A stretch of 64,000 bases of DNA from NCBI GenBank assembly GCA_950295325.1, contig OX485807.1, positions 13,979,001 to 14,043,000 of the forward strand, written 5' to 3'. The notes under the pieces are model-generated. The model was not told where the DNA came from. It saw only the letters and a program-made list of their open reading frames with translations, and searched no databases. This document shows positions 26,041-38,235 of the stretch, in pieces. A program made the position numbers and the translations under genes. The DNA is from Polytrichum commune (lineage: Eukaryota; Streptophyta; Polytrichopsida; Polytrichales; Polytrichaceae). Positions within the stretch are counted from its first letter, which is position 1. Every line of letters begins with the position of its first letter.

Positions 26041-28412
26041 ATGCCAATGATGATGATGATGGTGATGATGGCTATGCCGAATGTAGTCCAGGTGATCTCT
26101 ACAACCTTCATGGAGAATTATGGGAGCATATCTGACAACCAGCATTTGTGGGTGCTGAATGATGGACAGCAAGTGCAGCTGGTGCTAGACCAGTCCTCAG
26201 GTGGATGAAGCATAAACCCTAGACCCTAAACCTTTAACGTTAGTGCGCTGCCATTCCTAGAGGTCAAATACTAATAACCCAGTAAGGTATGTGGGCCTAA
26301 TGTCAGCACTTCCAACTCCTACACACAATTTTGATCGTTCGATCAAACCAGGAACTGTCTCATCCAGTTAGCAATTGCAATGAATTACTAAGATTAGATT
26401 TGTCAGTTAAAAGTGGCAGCATCGGAGTTTCACAAGATGCGAAAGTTACAGGAGGTCAAAGTGAATATTCTCTAGCTCTTTAAACCATCATATAGGCTCT
26501 CCTAGAATGGTGTCTACATTCTGAGAACATACTCCAATCTCACCGGAATACATGTTTTTTTCATGTCCCTTCTTCGGTACAAGCCATGCCATATAGCACT
26601 TTAAATTATGAAGAGCAACCATATCCCTCATATATTTCAGCGGCCACTTCATTCTCTGCCTTTGACTTTCTCCCAGAAATAATCGGTGGGCAATGAAGAT
26701 TTATGGTGTACATGGATTTTATGTGTGAGAAGAACATAAGGCATTGGCCCAACATACTTTGAAAGCCAATTATTTACAGAACCACTTTTCAGCAACCATA
26801 AGAGTTACTGTCAGGAAAATTTGTACATCCGGTGCCTTGACAAGATTGATTATCTGACTCAAGGTAACACACCAATTCTTTGAATGTTGGGAAGTAATTT
26901 GAGTTTTTTCCTTTTTAAAATTGATTGTGCAGCTTCTGGGTTTGGCTCTATAAACAAGTACCTGTTTGGGAACATTGGGATGCGGCTGAAGCTGGTTCCC
27001 GGAGACTCGGCTGGAACCGTGACTGCATACTATGTGACCACCTGAACCTGTGCAGTACCTTATTTTTGCCATTCAGATTGCCATTCAGATTGCCATTCAG
27101 AATGCCATTTCAATTTTTTGATATAATACTAAAAATTTCTGAAATTGTGCACTGATTTCAAATGAAATATTTCTGACAACTACTTACTTTACGGGCAAGT
27201 CCGAAACCTAGCCATAGAAATGTAATGAAAACTTGTGTGATGTGGAATTTTGCAGATGTCATCGCAGACTGACCTACATGATGAGATGGACTTCGAGTTC
27301 TTGGGCAACGTGTCGGGCCAGCCCTACATTTTGCAAACTAATCTGTTTGCAAATGGAACTGGTGGCCGAGAGGAACGTATTTATCTTTGGTTTGACCCAA
27401 CTGCAGATTTCCACTCATACTCTGTTTTGTGGAACAGGCAGCAAATAGTGTAAGCTCTCGACCCTGAGTCAAACTCCATCCAATCCATTCTACTTGAATT
27501 CGAACCTGTTCATTTGTTTGTTCCTGGTAGCAGGTCGAATTGCGTTAAATATACCCAACATGGCTGATGAATGAACTGCCTGAGCCACAAAATCATCCAA
27601 AAATCCATCCATTTTGAGGCCAAATACGTTCTGTATACATCCCTGCAAGGTACAAAAGGAAGGTATCAAAACGAAGGTCGATGTTGAGGCAGACATTAGG
27701 GCAGATGGGCTTAAATGGTTACTTTTCTCCAGCTAGCGCACTTCTCCTACAATATGAAATCACGTGATTAGTACGAGATGGTTAGCATATCCAAATCGAG
27801 GCCATAGCCAATTTCCTCATATTTTTGGTATCCGTTCTTCGAGCCACATACCACTCAAATATAGGTGTTCGATCAAGATAAGTAACCAAATTAGGCACAT
27901 CTACCTTAGGCCTGCTTGAAGCCATCGGGAGTTTGCCATGTTGATGACGAGAACAGTTAAAAAAATTGGGTACAACTCTAATGTCATGTTTTTTCCTTTA
28001 TGTACTTATTTTCTCGTTGTGTAGGTTCGTTGTGGACGACATTCCGATCCGTGTTTTCAAGAACAACAAGGCCATTGGCATCCCCTACCCCAACAATCAA
28101 CCAGTGGGAATCTACAGCACAATATTCAACGGCGAAAACTGGGCTACAAACAATGGTTGGGTGAAGCTCAACTGGACAATGGCGCCATTTGTGGTGACTT
28201 ATGAAGGATTCAGTGTTGATGCTTGCCAAGTGCAAAACGATGTGAACATCACAGGTTGTCTTAATGCAGCAGGAAACTGGTGGGACCAACCAGTTCACCA
28301 GAGCCTCAATTCTCATCAAATCCAGCAACTCGAGTGGGTGCGGAATAACTACCTTCAGTACGATTATTGCATTGACAGAAGCCGGTATTCCAATCCACCT
28401 CCCGAGTGTTGA
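26041..28412 (+). CDS. XTH: Xyloglucan endotransglucosylase/hydrolase (GH16)
   Basis: Four exons: 26041-26200, 26933-27033, 27256-27449, 28025-28412, joining in phase to 280 residues, the usual XTH length. XTHs are secreted enzymes that cut and rejoin xyloglucan in the cell wall. [15 protein letters not shown] precedes the catalytic block [11 protein letters not shown] (about 95-105; the two Glu are nucleophile and acid/base, with Met where Ile is common). It is followed by the conserved N-glycosylation site NGT (about 120-122). The C-terminal half has [21 protein letters not shown] and paired cysteines, ending YSNPPPEC, which fits the XET_C domain. The start at 26041 gives a Met-rich hydrophobic leader as signal peptide; in-frame ATGs at 25951 and 25984 are alternatives. 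Confidence 0.93.
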
Positions 28413-30694
28413 AAATTACACCTGAATCTCTTCAACGATGGTGGGGAGTAGGTTTACATCCACCCTTCCAACACTGCAATTCTCGTATGAAGCTCTTATG
28501 TAATATAAATAGTTTGGGAGTGAAGCCAGATGGTCTACACTGTAAGGTGCTCTCTGGTTAATCCTTTTTGATGCCAACCTGTAATATCCACGTGGGATTT
28601 GGGTGGCTTCAAGCAACGTGAGAATGCCATGTGGCAAATATGCAAAGAACAATGCTTTTGCAGTATTTGGTTCAATACTCGAGCCAGCTAAGTGACAACA
28701 CCAAAAAAAAAAAAAATCTTAAGTCAACAAATTGTAAGGCAAAGATCATTCCACTGGTAATGGAAACCCTAAATTAGATTTTGCATCACTATAAATCAGA
28801 TGGACATCATATTTGGTAGAGATGATTTAGGAGATACTTAAGTTATCGTCCAAAAGAAAACGAACCTGAAGAAAAGAAAAAAATCTGCTTAGTACAGGTT
28901 TATCCCATACCGATCGTAACCAGGTCACCTTGAATCGAAGTACTTGAATCCGAGAGCTCAGCAGACAAAGCAGATCCTTCTGGTTTTACAAAATGATGAG
29001 CGGAGAATTCACGCGTCTGCGTGAGAAGTGCCCGCCCCAACTACCTTGTTAATCAGGGCACCCTCCACATCTGACCCCAAACCATAATTCACGATTGAAC
29101 TTCTGTTACTACATAGGTTTTGATCTTACTTGAATATTCATTGTAGTGGTTACAAAACGCCTTCACTGGATATCGTACAATCTTATGGAGACCTGAGCAA
29201 ACATCACATGAAGTAGGGATCAAGCTAGGGAAAAAGGTTAGGGCTTCCGCAACGTAAAATATAAGCTTAGTTAGATCCTCATTGTAGTGTCTACAAAGCG
29301 CCTGTACTGGATGTCATACAATCTTTTGGAGGCTCGAGGATGCACCACATCAAGTAGGGCTTGGTCTAGGGCTTAGGGCAACGCAAGAATCGTTCCGAGT
29401 GAGAGTAAGTAGATTTGTCGATGTGCTTGCCGTGGCTAGATCCTGCTTCAGTGCAGAAAGGAAGTCAATTATGGCGTCCGGAAACTAGAGATGAAACAAT
29501 TAAGCCCAAAATATTTGGGCTTGCGAAGTGTCAGCAGTAGGTTCTTTGCCTTGGTTGCAGATTTCTCCACAAGGATGGGAGAAAAATTGTTAGCATCGCT
29601 CCAGGATTAGGTGTCAAACCATCTTCTAGAAACTTCAGGATGATTCACATGAAGTAAATTGTATAGGGTTTAAGGGCAACCCGAGCGTAATTCGGAGCGA
29701 GAGGGTAGATTCGTCGATTTGCTTGTCGTGGCTAGGTTCTGTTTGGAAGCAGAAATCACAACAAACACATTATCAAGGTTATCGTAGAAAAAGTTGTAAG
29801 AGGCTGTTGTGTTGAATACCGCTTCCATTACCAGAGATGATAATATGAGGGTTTTCAAAGTGGTAATGGTAGGTTCTTTCCCCTGGTTGCAGATTTCCGC
29901 ACTCGGTTGGGAGGAAACTGCTAGGATCGCTTTAGGGTTATGTAGCTAGCTATCTATCTGCATGACACTCATGAACATTGGCATGGCGTGAGGGTCGTAT
30001 TGTGGCTTTCTTCTCTTTGGGCGCATTTGTGTCGTAGATGGGAACTTTCAATTTGTCTGGAAAGTACACATCAGAAAAAACTGCTTTCGGGATTTGTTCG
30101 TCCGGCACCGTATGTGGATGCTTGTCGATTCAATGTATTCAATCGCAAAACTTTGTACCGCTTAGGGGTGTATAGGTTTGAAGGTGTTCTGAGAAATTTG
30201 AAATTTTCTGTTTGGTATTTCCAGACGTCTGCAACTGTGCCTGAGGCGGGCATGTGGATGAACACACCTTCAAGATTTCTTCCATGCGACATTCTGCAAT
30301 CACTTGCCCTACTACACGGTCAATTCATATGAATTTCAGAATTTTCAAACGTGCTTGAATCATCCTGACATGCCACATTCCTAACAATTCCCAATATCTC
30401 AATATGTATAGTGGATGACAGTTCACCCAGGTAGAGATGGTTCAGGAGATTTCGTTCAAAGTAAACGAAGCTGAAGGAAGTTGAATGCACCAGTTTATCC
30501 CATATTGATCGCAACGAGATCACCATTGAATCAAGTACTTGAATTCCAGAGTTCAACACCTTCAAATCTTTCTGGGTTTACAAAATGATAAGCAGAGTCT
30601 TCTCGCATCTGCTAGTATGTCCTCACAAGGACCTGCAAATGGCCCACAACAAGGGAGAGTTTTCATTTTGATAGGAGTTTATGTCTTGTATACA
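28413..30694. other. Gene-free spacer made of decayed duplications
   Basis: Degraded direct repeats are visible. The 28820-29010 segment (AGAGATGATTTAGGAGATAC, TTTATCCCAT, GGTTTTACAAAATGAT) is repeated at about 30430-30610. GTAGATTTGTCGATGTGCTT near 29409 recurs near 29705. CAATCTTATGGAGACCTGAG near 29179 recurs near 29320. The 345-base frame at 29988-30332 (plus) has no recognisable domain. Confidence 0.5.
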
Positions 30695-31365
30695 AGTGGA
30701 GGCCAAACACGCCCAAAACCAGAGGTTTACACAAAAAGTTGTCTTGGACCAGAGAGGTGAAACTGGATTTTTTTAATCTTGGGGCCACATTACATGTGCA
30801 AGTGAGCCACTGTTTTTGTCAATTTAGTGACACCCCACCCCAAAGATGACTACTTTACAAAAAGATTAAAAGATTAACTTTAAATACACAAGACTCGATG
30901 TTGCGTTCTTATTGGCTCCCAAAATCATGGGTTGTGTTTCCCCCCACCATTGTTCAAGAGCTGGCAATCTGGTGGGGACGCAAACCCCCTTTCCCAGCTG
31001 CCAATTGAAGTGGAGGCCACACATGCCCAAAATTGGAGGTTTTCAGCCTAAGCCATCTTGGACCAGAGAGGTGAAACCGGATGTTTTGAAATTTGTGGTC
31101 ACACTACATGTGCAAATGAGTCGTTGTTTTAGTTCAATGACATGTGATTTCTAGAGTTACATAAGATTTTTTTTGAATATTGATAAAATTTGAGAAATTT
31201 AGTTGCTAGCACCTACCCCACCTCATAGTTGATTACCTAACAAATACACCAGCATATTAATTTTAAATGTGTACAACACAATGTTGCGTTCTTATTAGCT
31301 TTCAAACTGGAGAGATGTGTTTTTTCTCCCACCCTTTTTAAAAGAGTTGGCAGTTTGGTGGTCTA
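30695..31365 (+). repeat. Tandem duplication, two units of about 314-386 bp
   Basis: AGTGGAGGCCA starts both units (30695, 31009). CTTGGACCAGAGAGGTGAAA, CACTACATGTGCAA-type text, ATGTTGCGTTCTTATT and GGCA(A/G)T(C/T)TGGTGG follow in the same order in each. Function is unknown. Confidence 0.75.
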
Positions 31366-33226
31366 ACAACTACTAGTTTAACAAGGAATCAACTTCAAAA
31401 ATAATGGCCAGATTTTGGGGATGGTGGCATCAACGGGGAAAACCATTGTGTGCCCCCCCCCCCCTCCTTTAATGAAGAATCAACTTTTTATTTAGCTTCC
31501 GGAATGCTAGTGAAGGTGGTGAGAGTTTCATAGCCTATGTGACCCCCCTGCAGTAAAGTGAACCGGTGAAAGTATTGCACATGACATTTAGTGAGGTTAT
31601 TGTGAATAGGATGAAATATCCTTACCGATATCAGTAAATTTCATGAGAGATGAACTTTCCCCATCAAGAGGGACTCCTCTTGTTGTTAATAAGCATCAAC
31701 TAGTCCTAGTGTGGGCATGCTATATATGAGAGGTGCAAGTCCCAATTACATTGTTAATCAGAGCAACCTCCACGCGTGATCCCTACATCCCACCCACACT
31801 GCCCTTTCTCAACTGCTATTTTTCTTCTCAAAATTATTTTGCAATGGAGGATATGGCTAGATCTAAGTATACATATTCTACGTCCCCTTATAGTACAAAA
31901 AGGGATGCATTCATGGGCATCGGAAACTACACTAAATAAGGTATGTTGTCCTTTTACCAAGGGGGTGCTTTTTCGTCAAGCTAGGGAACAAATTTTAGGA
32001 ATAGGGTTGCGGAGTTCCAAATGCAATGAACTAATGAAAGAGGGGAGGTGTTGGAGTTAGGTGAAGCCCATGTTCATGAAGGAAACTTAGAAGCACTTAC
32101 ATAGGAGAGGCAAGTACCCAACATATGAACACAAACTCTTTAATTACAACAAGATAAGCATGCATTCAAGGACAAGATAATTCCTTCCTATTCCTTTGCT
32201 ATGATTTAAACACATGATGAAGGGTATTTAAAGCCAAGTTAGTGTGTTTTTAGCTCATGGTTAGGTGTTGGTTCCAAGACACATGTTGAGTATGTATAGA
32301 TCAAATCAGAGTTGGAATATCATATAGTTATAATCAACAATGGCAACCATTATTCTCTATGAATCAGTATACTTGAAATTTAATATGAGGTGTCACTAGG
32401 TCCGTCATACATCAACCTAGCATAACATTTTAAGAATTCATAACTAATTTATGTAAAGTCCGAAAATATGAAATAAAAATTGGAGATCTAAATTTGTATC
32501 TTGATTCACAATTGTAATACATTTTCCTTTTTTTAAAGAGAAATGAAAAAAACTTTGAAGAAATGTATAACCTCTAGATTTATAATTTGTTTTAGATGTA
32601 GTTCTTTATTATGAGGCAGTGTACCTTAATCCCATTAGTGTTCAATGATTTTTAGTTTGGCGACTTTTTGATTGTTTGTGAGTGTAAAAAATGAAAATGA
32701 AATGTTTTGTTATTGTGTTCAAGTTTTATATGGATGAAAATGCTCAAATATTCTATATAAATCCTAGAAACTAGATGAAATTTTCAACTTTGGGATGCCT
32801 ATGTAGACATTTGGATGAAAATGTCTCTAATCAACCATTTGTGGTTTGGCAAGGGTTTAGGGTTTAAAGTATAGAATAATTAATTTGGCGCATAGGTGGA
32901 TGGATAGGTATTGGCTTCCAATCAATCATATTGAGTTGCATGTGGAAGTCAATTAAAACTAATCCATAATATGTATAGACACTTAGAATATAGAAATTCA
33001 CATATGCACCTCTTTTTAGAGGGTTGAGTTACGACCCAATTTTGATGCATATGTATACATTGTTTGAGACGATGGAGAACTACACTAGATATTGCAGGTA
33101 ATGCCACTTACTATAGAACATAAAATCTATACTTGGTAAAAATTATAATATAATATAATAAAACATAGCATTGTGTACTCCAAATAGTAAGTGATACTAA
33201 ATACAATGTTTAGTGTACCAATCCAC
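31366..33226. other. AT-rich spacer, no gene seen
   Basis: A C10-type homopolymer lies at about 31447-31456. A phrase near 31740 (TTGTTAATCAGAGCAACCTC) resembles one near 29047, another scattered repeat. No coding sequence is recognised. Confidence 0.4.
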
Positions 33227-33630
33227 GGGTAGATCACTCCATTGTCAAGTTGAACACCACGTGCGACCAAAAAAAATCTTCTTTTGGTAAGTCGCACCAC
33301 CAAAATGGGTCAAAATTTTATCAAATGTTTTTCATGAGTAGATATACACAGTACCTATGACATAGTCAAAAGTGGTAACTAATTTTGATGATTTGTTTTT
33401 TTCATAAAACATACTGTTTCTAACTAGAATGACACATAATTGAACTAAAAAAATACTAAAAATAAATAAAGATGACTAAAAATTTCAAAAAAGTATACAA
33501 AAGATACAATCAATGGTTATGTATATGTAGAAAAAATATCATAAATTTTATAATTATATATGGCATGTAATATAGGGGTAGCAAATTTTGTCCGCACGTG
33601 GTGTCAACTTGACAATGAAGTGACCTCCCC
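33227..33630. mobile_element. 404-bp element with ~45-bp terminal inverted repeats
   Basis: The left end, GGGTAGATCACTCCATTGTC, continues into AAGTTGAACACCACGTGCG. The right end, reverse-complemented, is GGGGAGGTCACTTCATTGTC continuing AAGTTGACACCACGTGCGG. Both sides are flanked by GTGTACCAATC(C)AC, a 13-14-bp direct repeat with one indel. Long inverted ends with a ~9-14-bp duplication suggest a MULE-like MITE; the superfamily is not certain. Confidence 0.75.
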
Positions 33631-34149
33631 GTGTACCAATCACATTAATAATGTGAAAATAAGCAATGATTGTTTAAGTCACTTGTTGGTTGCACTAAAC
33701 ACATTTAGTGTTGTCAACGAATTAATAAGTTCATTTGGTTAAACCCTTCTAAAGGCTTAGGGTGGACATAGGGGCATACTTAATTTGATACTTGACATTG
33801 GTCGTTGATAGGTAGGAGGGTTGTAGAGCCCCACCAGGATTGAACATTGGATGTGGACACAATATGCTAGGTTCTAGTAAGAATATCAACCCATCACTCT
33901 ACATGTACATTGGGCATGGCCAAGTCCCACCATGCATGCCACAATCCACCATCCATATTGAACCAAAGATTTGATTCATACATGGCAAAGTTGTTTGGAA
34001 ATCAATGCAGCGAATGTCGAGGTCCCACAAAACACTCCCATGAAACTGAACAAGGTTATGTATCAGATTTGAAGATGGAGAAGAAGATCCATCTAGTGTA
34101 CTATGTGTGATGTTATATTTAAACATGAGGTGTATTTGTCTAAATATGT

Positions 34150-34262
34150 TTTGTGTTTCCTTTAAATATGAAAATGAGGAACACTTAGTGTTAGAGTGTC
34201 CCCTCTACAACTCCATTGGAAATAGGTTTCCGCCCATATTTCAAAATGTTTCCTTCCATATT
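34150..34262 (+). pseudogene. Possible LINE reverse-transcriptase tail remnant
   Basis: The frame reads FKYENEEHLVLECPLYNSI. This resembles the (C)xxxxEHxxxECPxY zinc-binding stretch at the C-terminus of plant LINE-type polymerases. Surroundings are broken by stops. Weak, but consistent with the LINE endonuclease scrap 1.4 kb away. Confidence 0.35.
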
Positions 34263-34645
34263 TCAAAATATAGTATTAATATGCAATCTCAATTCTTTCT
34301 TCCGATTGGACCACCAAGGCCAAATTTATTTCACGGATGCCACTGCACTCCATTACTCTAGAGAATTTTAGTTTTTATTGACGCCATCTTGATGTGCTTT
34401 TAATCGCACAAGACTTTTGGCTTCCCATACAATTTTGTATATGTGAAAAAACAATGCTACCCTCGCAACACTACTAAAGTAGACAACCCTTATTATGTTA
34501 CTTTTCTTATTTGCACATCTATATTTGAATGATATGTGCTTTGGTGTAACTCCAAAAACAAATACCAAAAAGACGTATGTTTTTAAAAGATTGGATTGTG
34601 TGCTCAAGATGTGATAACCAATTGAATTTAAACTCAATGGTCAAC

Positions 34646-35132
34646 CCCAGGGAGTGCACTGTTCAAGTACTGTATTTATACACGTGGGTGCACAAAAGGG
34701 GTATTATTTAAAACAAGCATGTAGAAAATGTACGTACACGAGACATATTGCTATTAAGCAAGAAGTAGATATACATGAGGCTATAGAAAAATATATGTAA
34801 AGTACGCATTTACGCGTTCAAGTCAGACCTGGACCAAGAATCATGTGTTTTTTCATCCACTAAGTAACGACTTTATAACTAAAAATCCATGATTTGATAT
34901 TATACATATAATAGGGCCATATTTTTGCATTTCCAAACATTTGTACACATGTTATATACAATTTCTGTATTTTTTTTGGACCCTTGTGTACGTATGGAAA
35001 TGTATTTTGAAGCAATGAGATTTGTAAGTATATTGCTTGATTTTAGCAAAAATGAAATGTATACAGGGGTATTTTAATAAGGGGCATGCACGCACGTGAT
35101 GCTTGGTTTTAATGAATAGTGCACTCCCTGAG
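34646..35132. mobile_element. hAT-like MITE, 487 bp, perfect 8-bp target duplication
   Basis: TGGTCAAC flanks the element exactly on both sides (34638-34645 and 35133-35140). The left end is CCCAGGGAGTGCACTGTTCA; the right end, reverse-complemented, is CTCAGGGAGTGCACTATTCA. CAGGG ends with an 8-bp duplication are characteristic of hAT elements. No coding capacity. Confidence 0.88.
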
Positions 35133-35559
35133 TGGTCAACATAATTGAAGAGACCTATATGACCATTTAATATGCAGAAGAATCCTCACTTGATAATATA
35201 ATATATTCACATGAGCTCCAAAAATTATAAGGAAAGTGGCTACACCCTCCATTTGGATTTCCTAACAATCTTGTACTAATTATTTGCTTCATATCCTAGG
35301 AGAAGTGGGCTAGTAACCGTTTTAGACCAAACACAAATCCACCACATACATAGATAACAAGTTCCCAAACTACAAAATCCTATACAATAACACAAATACC
35401 ACCGTCCCTGGAAGAAACCATCAATACAATACAAAAGAGTCTCCGCGAGGAGGAGTACTAGCCATTATTTACAAAAACTTCACACCCCTGAGAACATAAT
35501 CAAAATCCCCATTCCAACCCGCATCTCGCTTTACCTACAAGTTTTCAAAATATCCAACA

Positions 35560-35841
35560 AACCGTTTAACATCATTCGTCATTATAAATCTATATATGCC
35601 ATGATCACACCCACACGACCTAAATCTCATACCTGAAATGATTACCCAAATTAACATCCTCATCAAGCATCACCCATCATACAAAGCCATTCTCGCAGGT
35701 GACTTTAACAGAGACATCTTCCTACAAGGACATACTCACGAAGGCACACCTCAAGATCCCACCTGCAAAGATAGAGAATGTGCACGATGTATGCAAACCC
35801 TAACTTTACACCCCATCCAAAATATTGAAACCCTCTCCTAA
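35560..35841 (+). pseudogene. LINE endonuclease domain fragment
   Basis: The frame gives ITQINILIKHHPSYKAILAG then DFNRDIFLQG. The ...ILAGDFN block, preceded by a broken NLYMP-like stretch, is the core of the exonuclease-endonuclease-phosphatase domain of non-LTR retrotransposons. The open part is only 67 residues and no reverse transcriptase follows, so this is a truncated relic. Confidence 0.6.
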
Positions 35842-37495
35842 TATCTCCAAGTCCAACTAATTACATGTTGATATCTTTCAAGGGATTTCTAAAAAGTGAA
35901 TTTGATTGCATAGTTCTCATTTAGTGTTCAGCCTCCCCTTGAGTGTTGAATACATCACCATCTGTCAATCAACTGTCTATTCATCAGCCAGAAAGCTTGT
36001 ATTGATATTCTAATCGCTTTTGTAGCTTCTAGAATCAAGGTATTTTACTTGGGCACATTTTGGGGATCATGTTTGTAGGTTAACCTTAGTGCAATTGCAT
36101 TTTTGTTTTCGGAGTTGGTGCAATACAATCAAGGCCAAGTTGAGAATATTGCTAAACTTGAACACATGTGAGGCTACATTTTTCTTGAGCCTTGAAAGTC
36201 ATACTTGTGGCTCTAATTTTGACACAACTTCATTGCGTTACTGACTACCAACAACATCATTGTGTGCAATGTTGATGACCTATCCATTTTTAGATTCAAT
36301 AGTTTCAAGTGATAGAGTGAATCAATAAAAAAAATTCCCATATTGGACAAACAATGGTTATAATAGCAGCAGGGACGAAGCAAATTCCCTAGAAATGAAA
36401 CTAATTCTTTGGCATTCAATGTTTGCATGCCATCATACAACAAAACTTATGCAATTGATCTTCCAACCCGATGATTTTCCCACTGTAGAGCTGGTAGAAG
36501 ATGTTTCAAAGTGCATGAAGAACCTAGAATCCTTGTACACCTTGAAAAATTGAGACATGCAAGGCCGAGAATGGTGTAGACGTGTGGAAGGCTGGAGGTC
36601 CATTGGGCAAGGAACAATAATTTTCAATAGCTACCCTTACTTGGCTCTTAGCTAGTTGACTTTGTCGAGTTTATTGACCGGGTAGTGCGACCTCCAAACA
36701 AGTCAGGGATGGCATTTGGTCAACTAATTTTTTTAACCCTTGAGTTAATTAATGTGACCAACTAGGCAATGCGGTTACATCCTGAGAAGGTATACTTAAT
36801 GCAACTCATCACGAGGCTTGCCCGCCCGCGGCCCCACCTCGCCTTGGTGGCAAGCACCATCCCCTACCCCACACCACATAGGACCACTGAGGCCCTTGAA
36901 TGAACCTTGGTGGATCGACAGTCCTGATACACCATGCCCGTGACCATAGAAGGCCCATTCACAGCGCCTCAATGATGAGGGTGTACAATGAAGATGTTTC
37001 AAGCCTGCCAGATCTTTGAACATATGCACATGTTGTACACTCCAAAACATGATACATGTAGAACTTTTTGAATTTGAGTAGGATGGTCTCTAAGTAAAAG
37101 GAGTGAGGATTTTATCCTGAACTCCGGTTGAATTTACTACTAAATAACAATGGAGGTGACTGAAGGGTTGATCACACTGACGAATTCAGACACCATTTGT
37201 CAACATCTCTGACTGTAATAGTGTGAAAAGTGGTGGGCCAACATCTATATCTGAACATAATCCCCAACAATTTCACGGTTGGAACTGGGCAGAAAGTTTG
37301 GTGTGATGGGGGCATGAGGCAGGCACCGAACCAATTGCTCTTCTCTGAGTTGCTCAAAAACTGCTCAAATATTCTAAGTCACAGAATTGGGTCAAAAATA
37401 ACCATGGATCATCATGTGGTATGTCATTTGGGAATGTTGAGCCAACCGTAGAAGATGAAGTAACTGTATTTGGCAAATAGAACTCTTACCTTCAG
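35842..37495. other. Spacer, no gene seen
   Basis: Several short frames on both strands lack recognisable motifs. A GC-richer patch lies at 36810-36970. Nothing else is supported. Confidence 0.35.
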
Positions 37496-38215
37496 CATGA
37501 ATCATGGGAGTTCTACAAATCTATGTGACTTCCCTTCACTGCATTCTGGTCGTCACGGAATCTGCCACTTTCAGGTTGCGAGTTCGCACAAACTTCTTGC
37601 TAGCTTCATGATGCAACTCTTGCTCCTTCTCCATGTCACTCCACACTCGGCAATGTAGTAATCTTCGTCCGAGGAGGAGGATTTCAAGGGCAGGAACAGC
37701 ATCCCTTCAACTGATACACCACTCGCACACGGTTTTCGAAACATCAAGGACCCTCCTGCAAGTTGGGGAGCCACCTTTTTGTGCACTTAAAGACGTCGGA
37801 CGACCGAGAACGTTCCACGTCCACTAACGGTGTTCTACATGGTCGTCGATCGTTTTAAAATGTCCAACCACTCGCAAGACACAATTAAGGCAGAAGTCCA
37901 AGTTATCTTCCTCCTCACAAATCCCGGCTTGCGATTGGTCACAACCTTATTTGTTTCTCATCCTCGTGTGTGAGTCACGACTTTCTACCGGAACACTTCA
38001 CCTTACCATGGACGTTTTGGAACCTTTGACATCGCTGGAACTTTTTGCACTTGCACACGCGAGGCTACTTCTGGAAGATGGTCATGACACCCATATACTC
38101 AATTCCCACTTCCGTAGGGTAGGATGAGGATGTGAAGGATTTGGTCATGGTTAACACTAACCCCACATTTGCTCCAGCGCCCGCAAATTCCGTCGATGAA
38201 GAAGTACAATTCCTA
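37496..38215 (-). pseudogene. Partial, broken copy of NRT2 last exon
   Basis: The text at 37496-37765 matches the 3' end of the adjacent NRT2 gene at an offset of about 725 bp (shared GGGAGTTCTACAAATCTATG, GTAGTAATCTTC, GATTTCAAGGGC). The text at 38076-38185 matches 38462-38575 of the same exon. About 300 unrelated bases separate the two pieces. The remaining frame (LKSSSSDEDYYIAECG, then a shifted tail) is frameshifted. It looks like a tandem duplication of the gene's end followed by decay. Confidence 0.85.
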
Positions 38216-38235
38216 CTATCAACATGATGGGAGTT

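Noticed and set aside
36213-36627. Frames possibly from a Copia element
   Set aside because: No reverse transcriptase, integrase or protease motif could be recognised.
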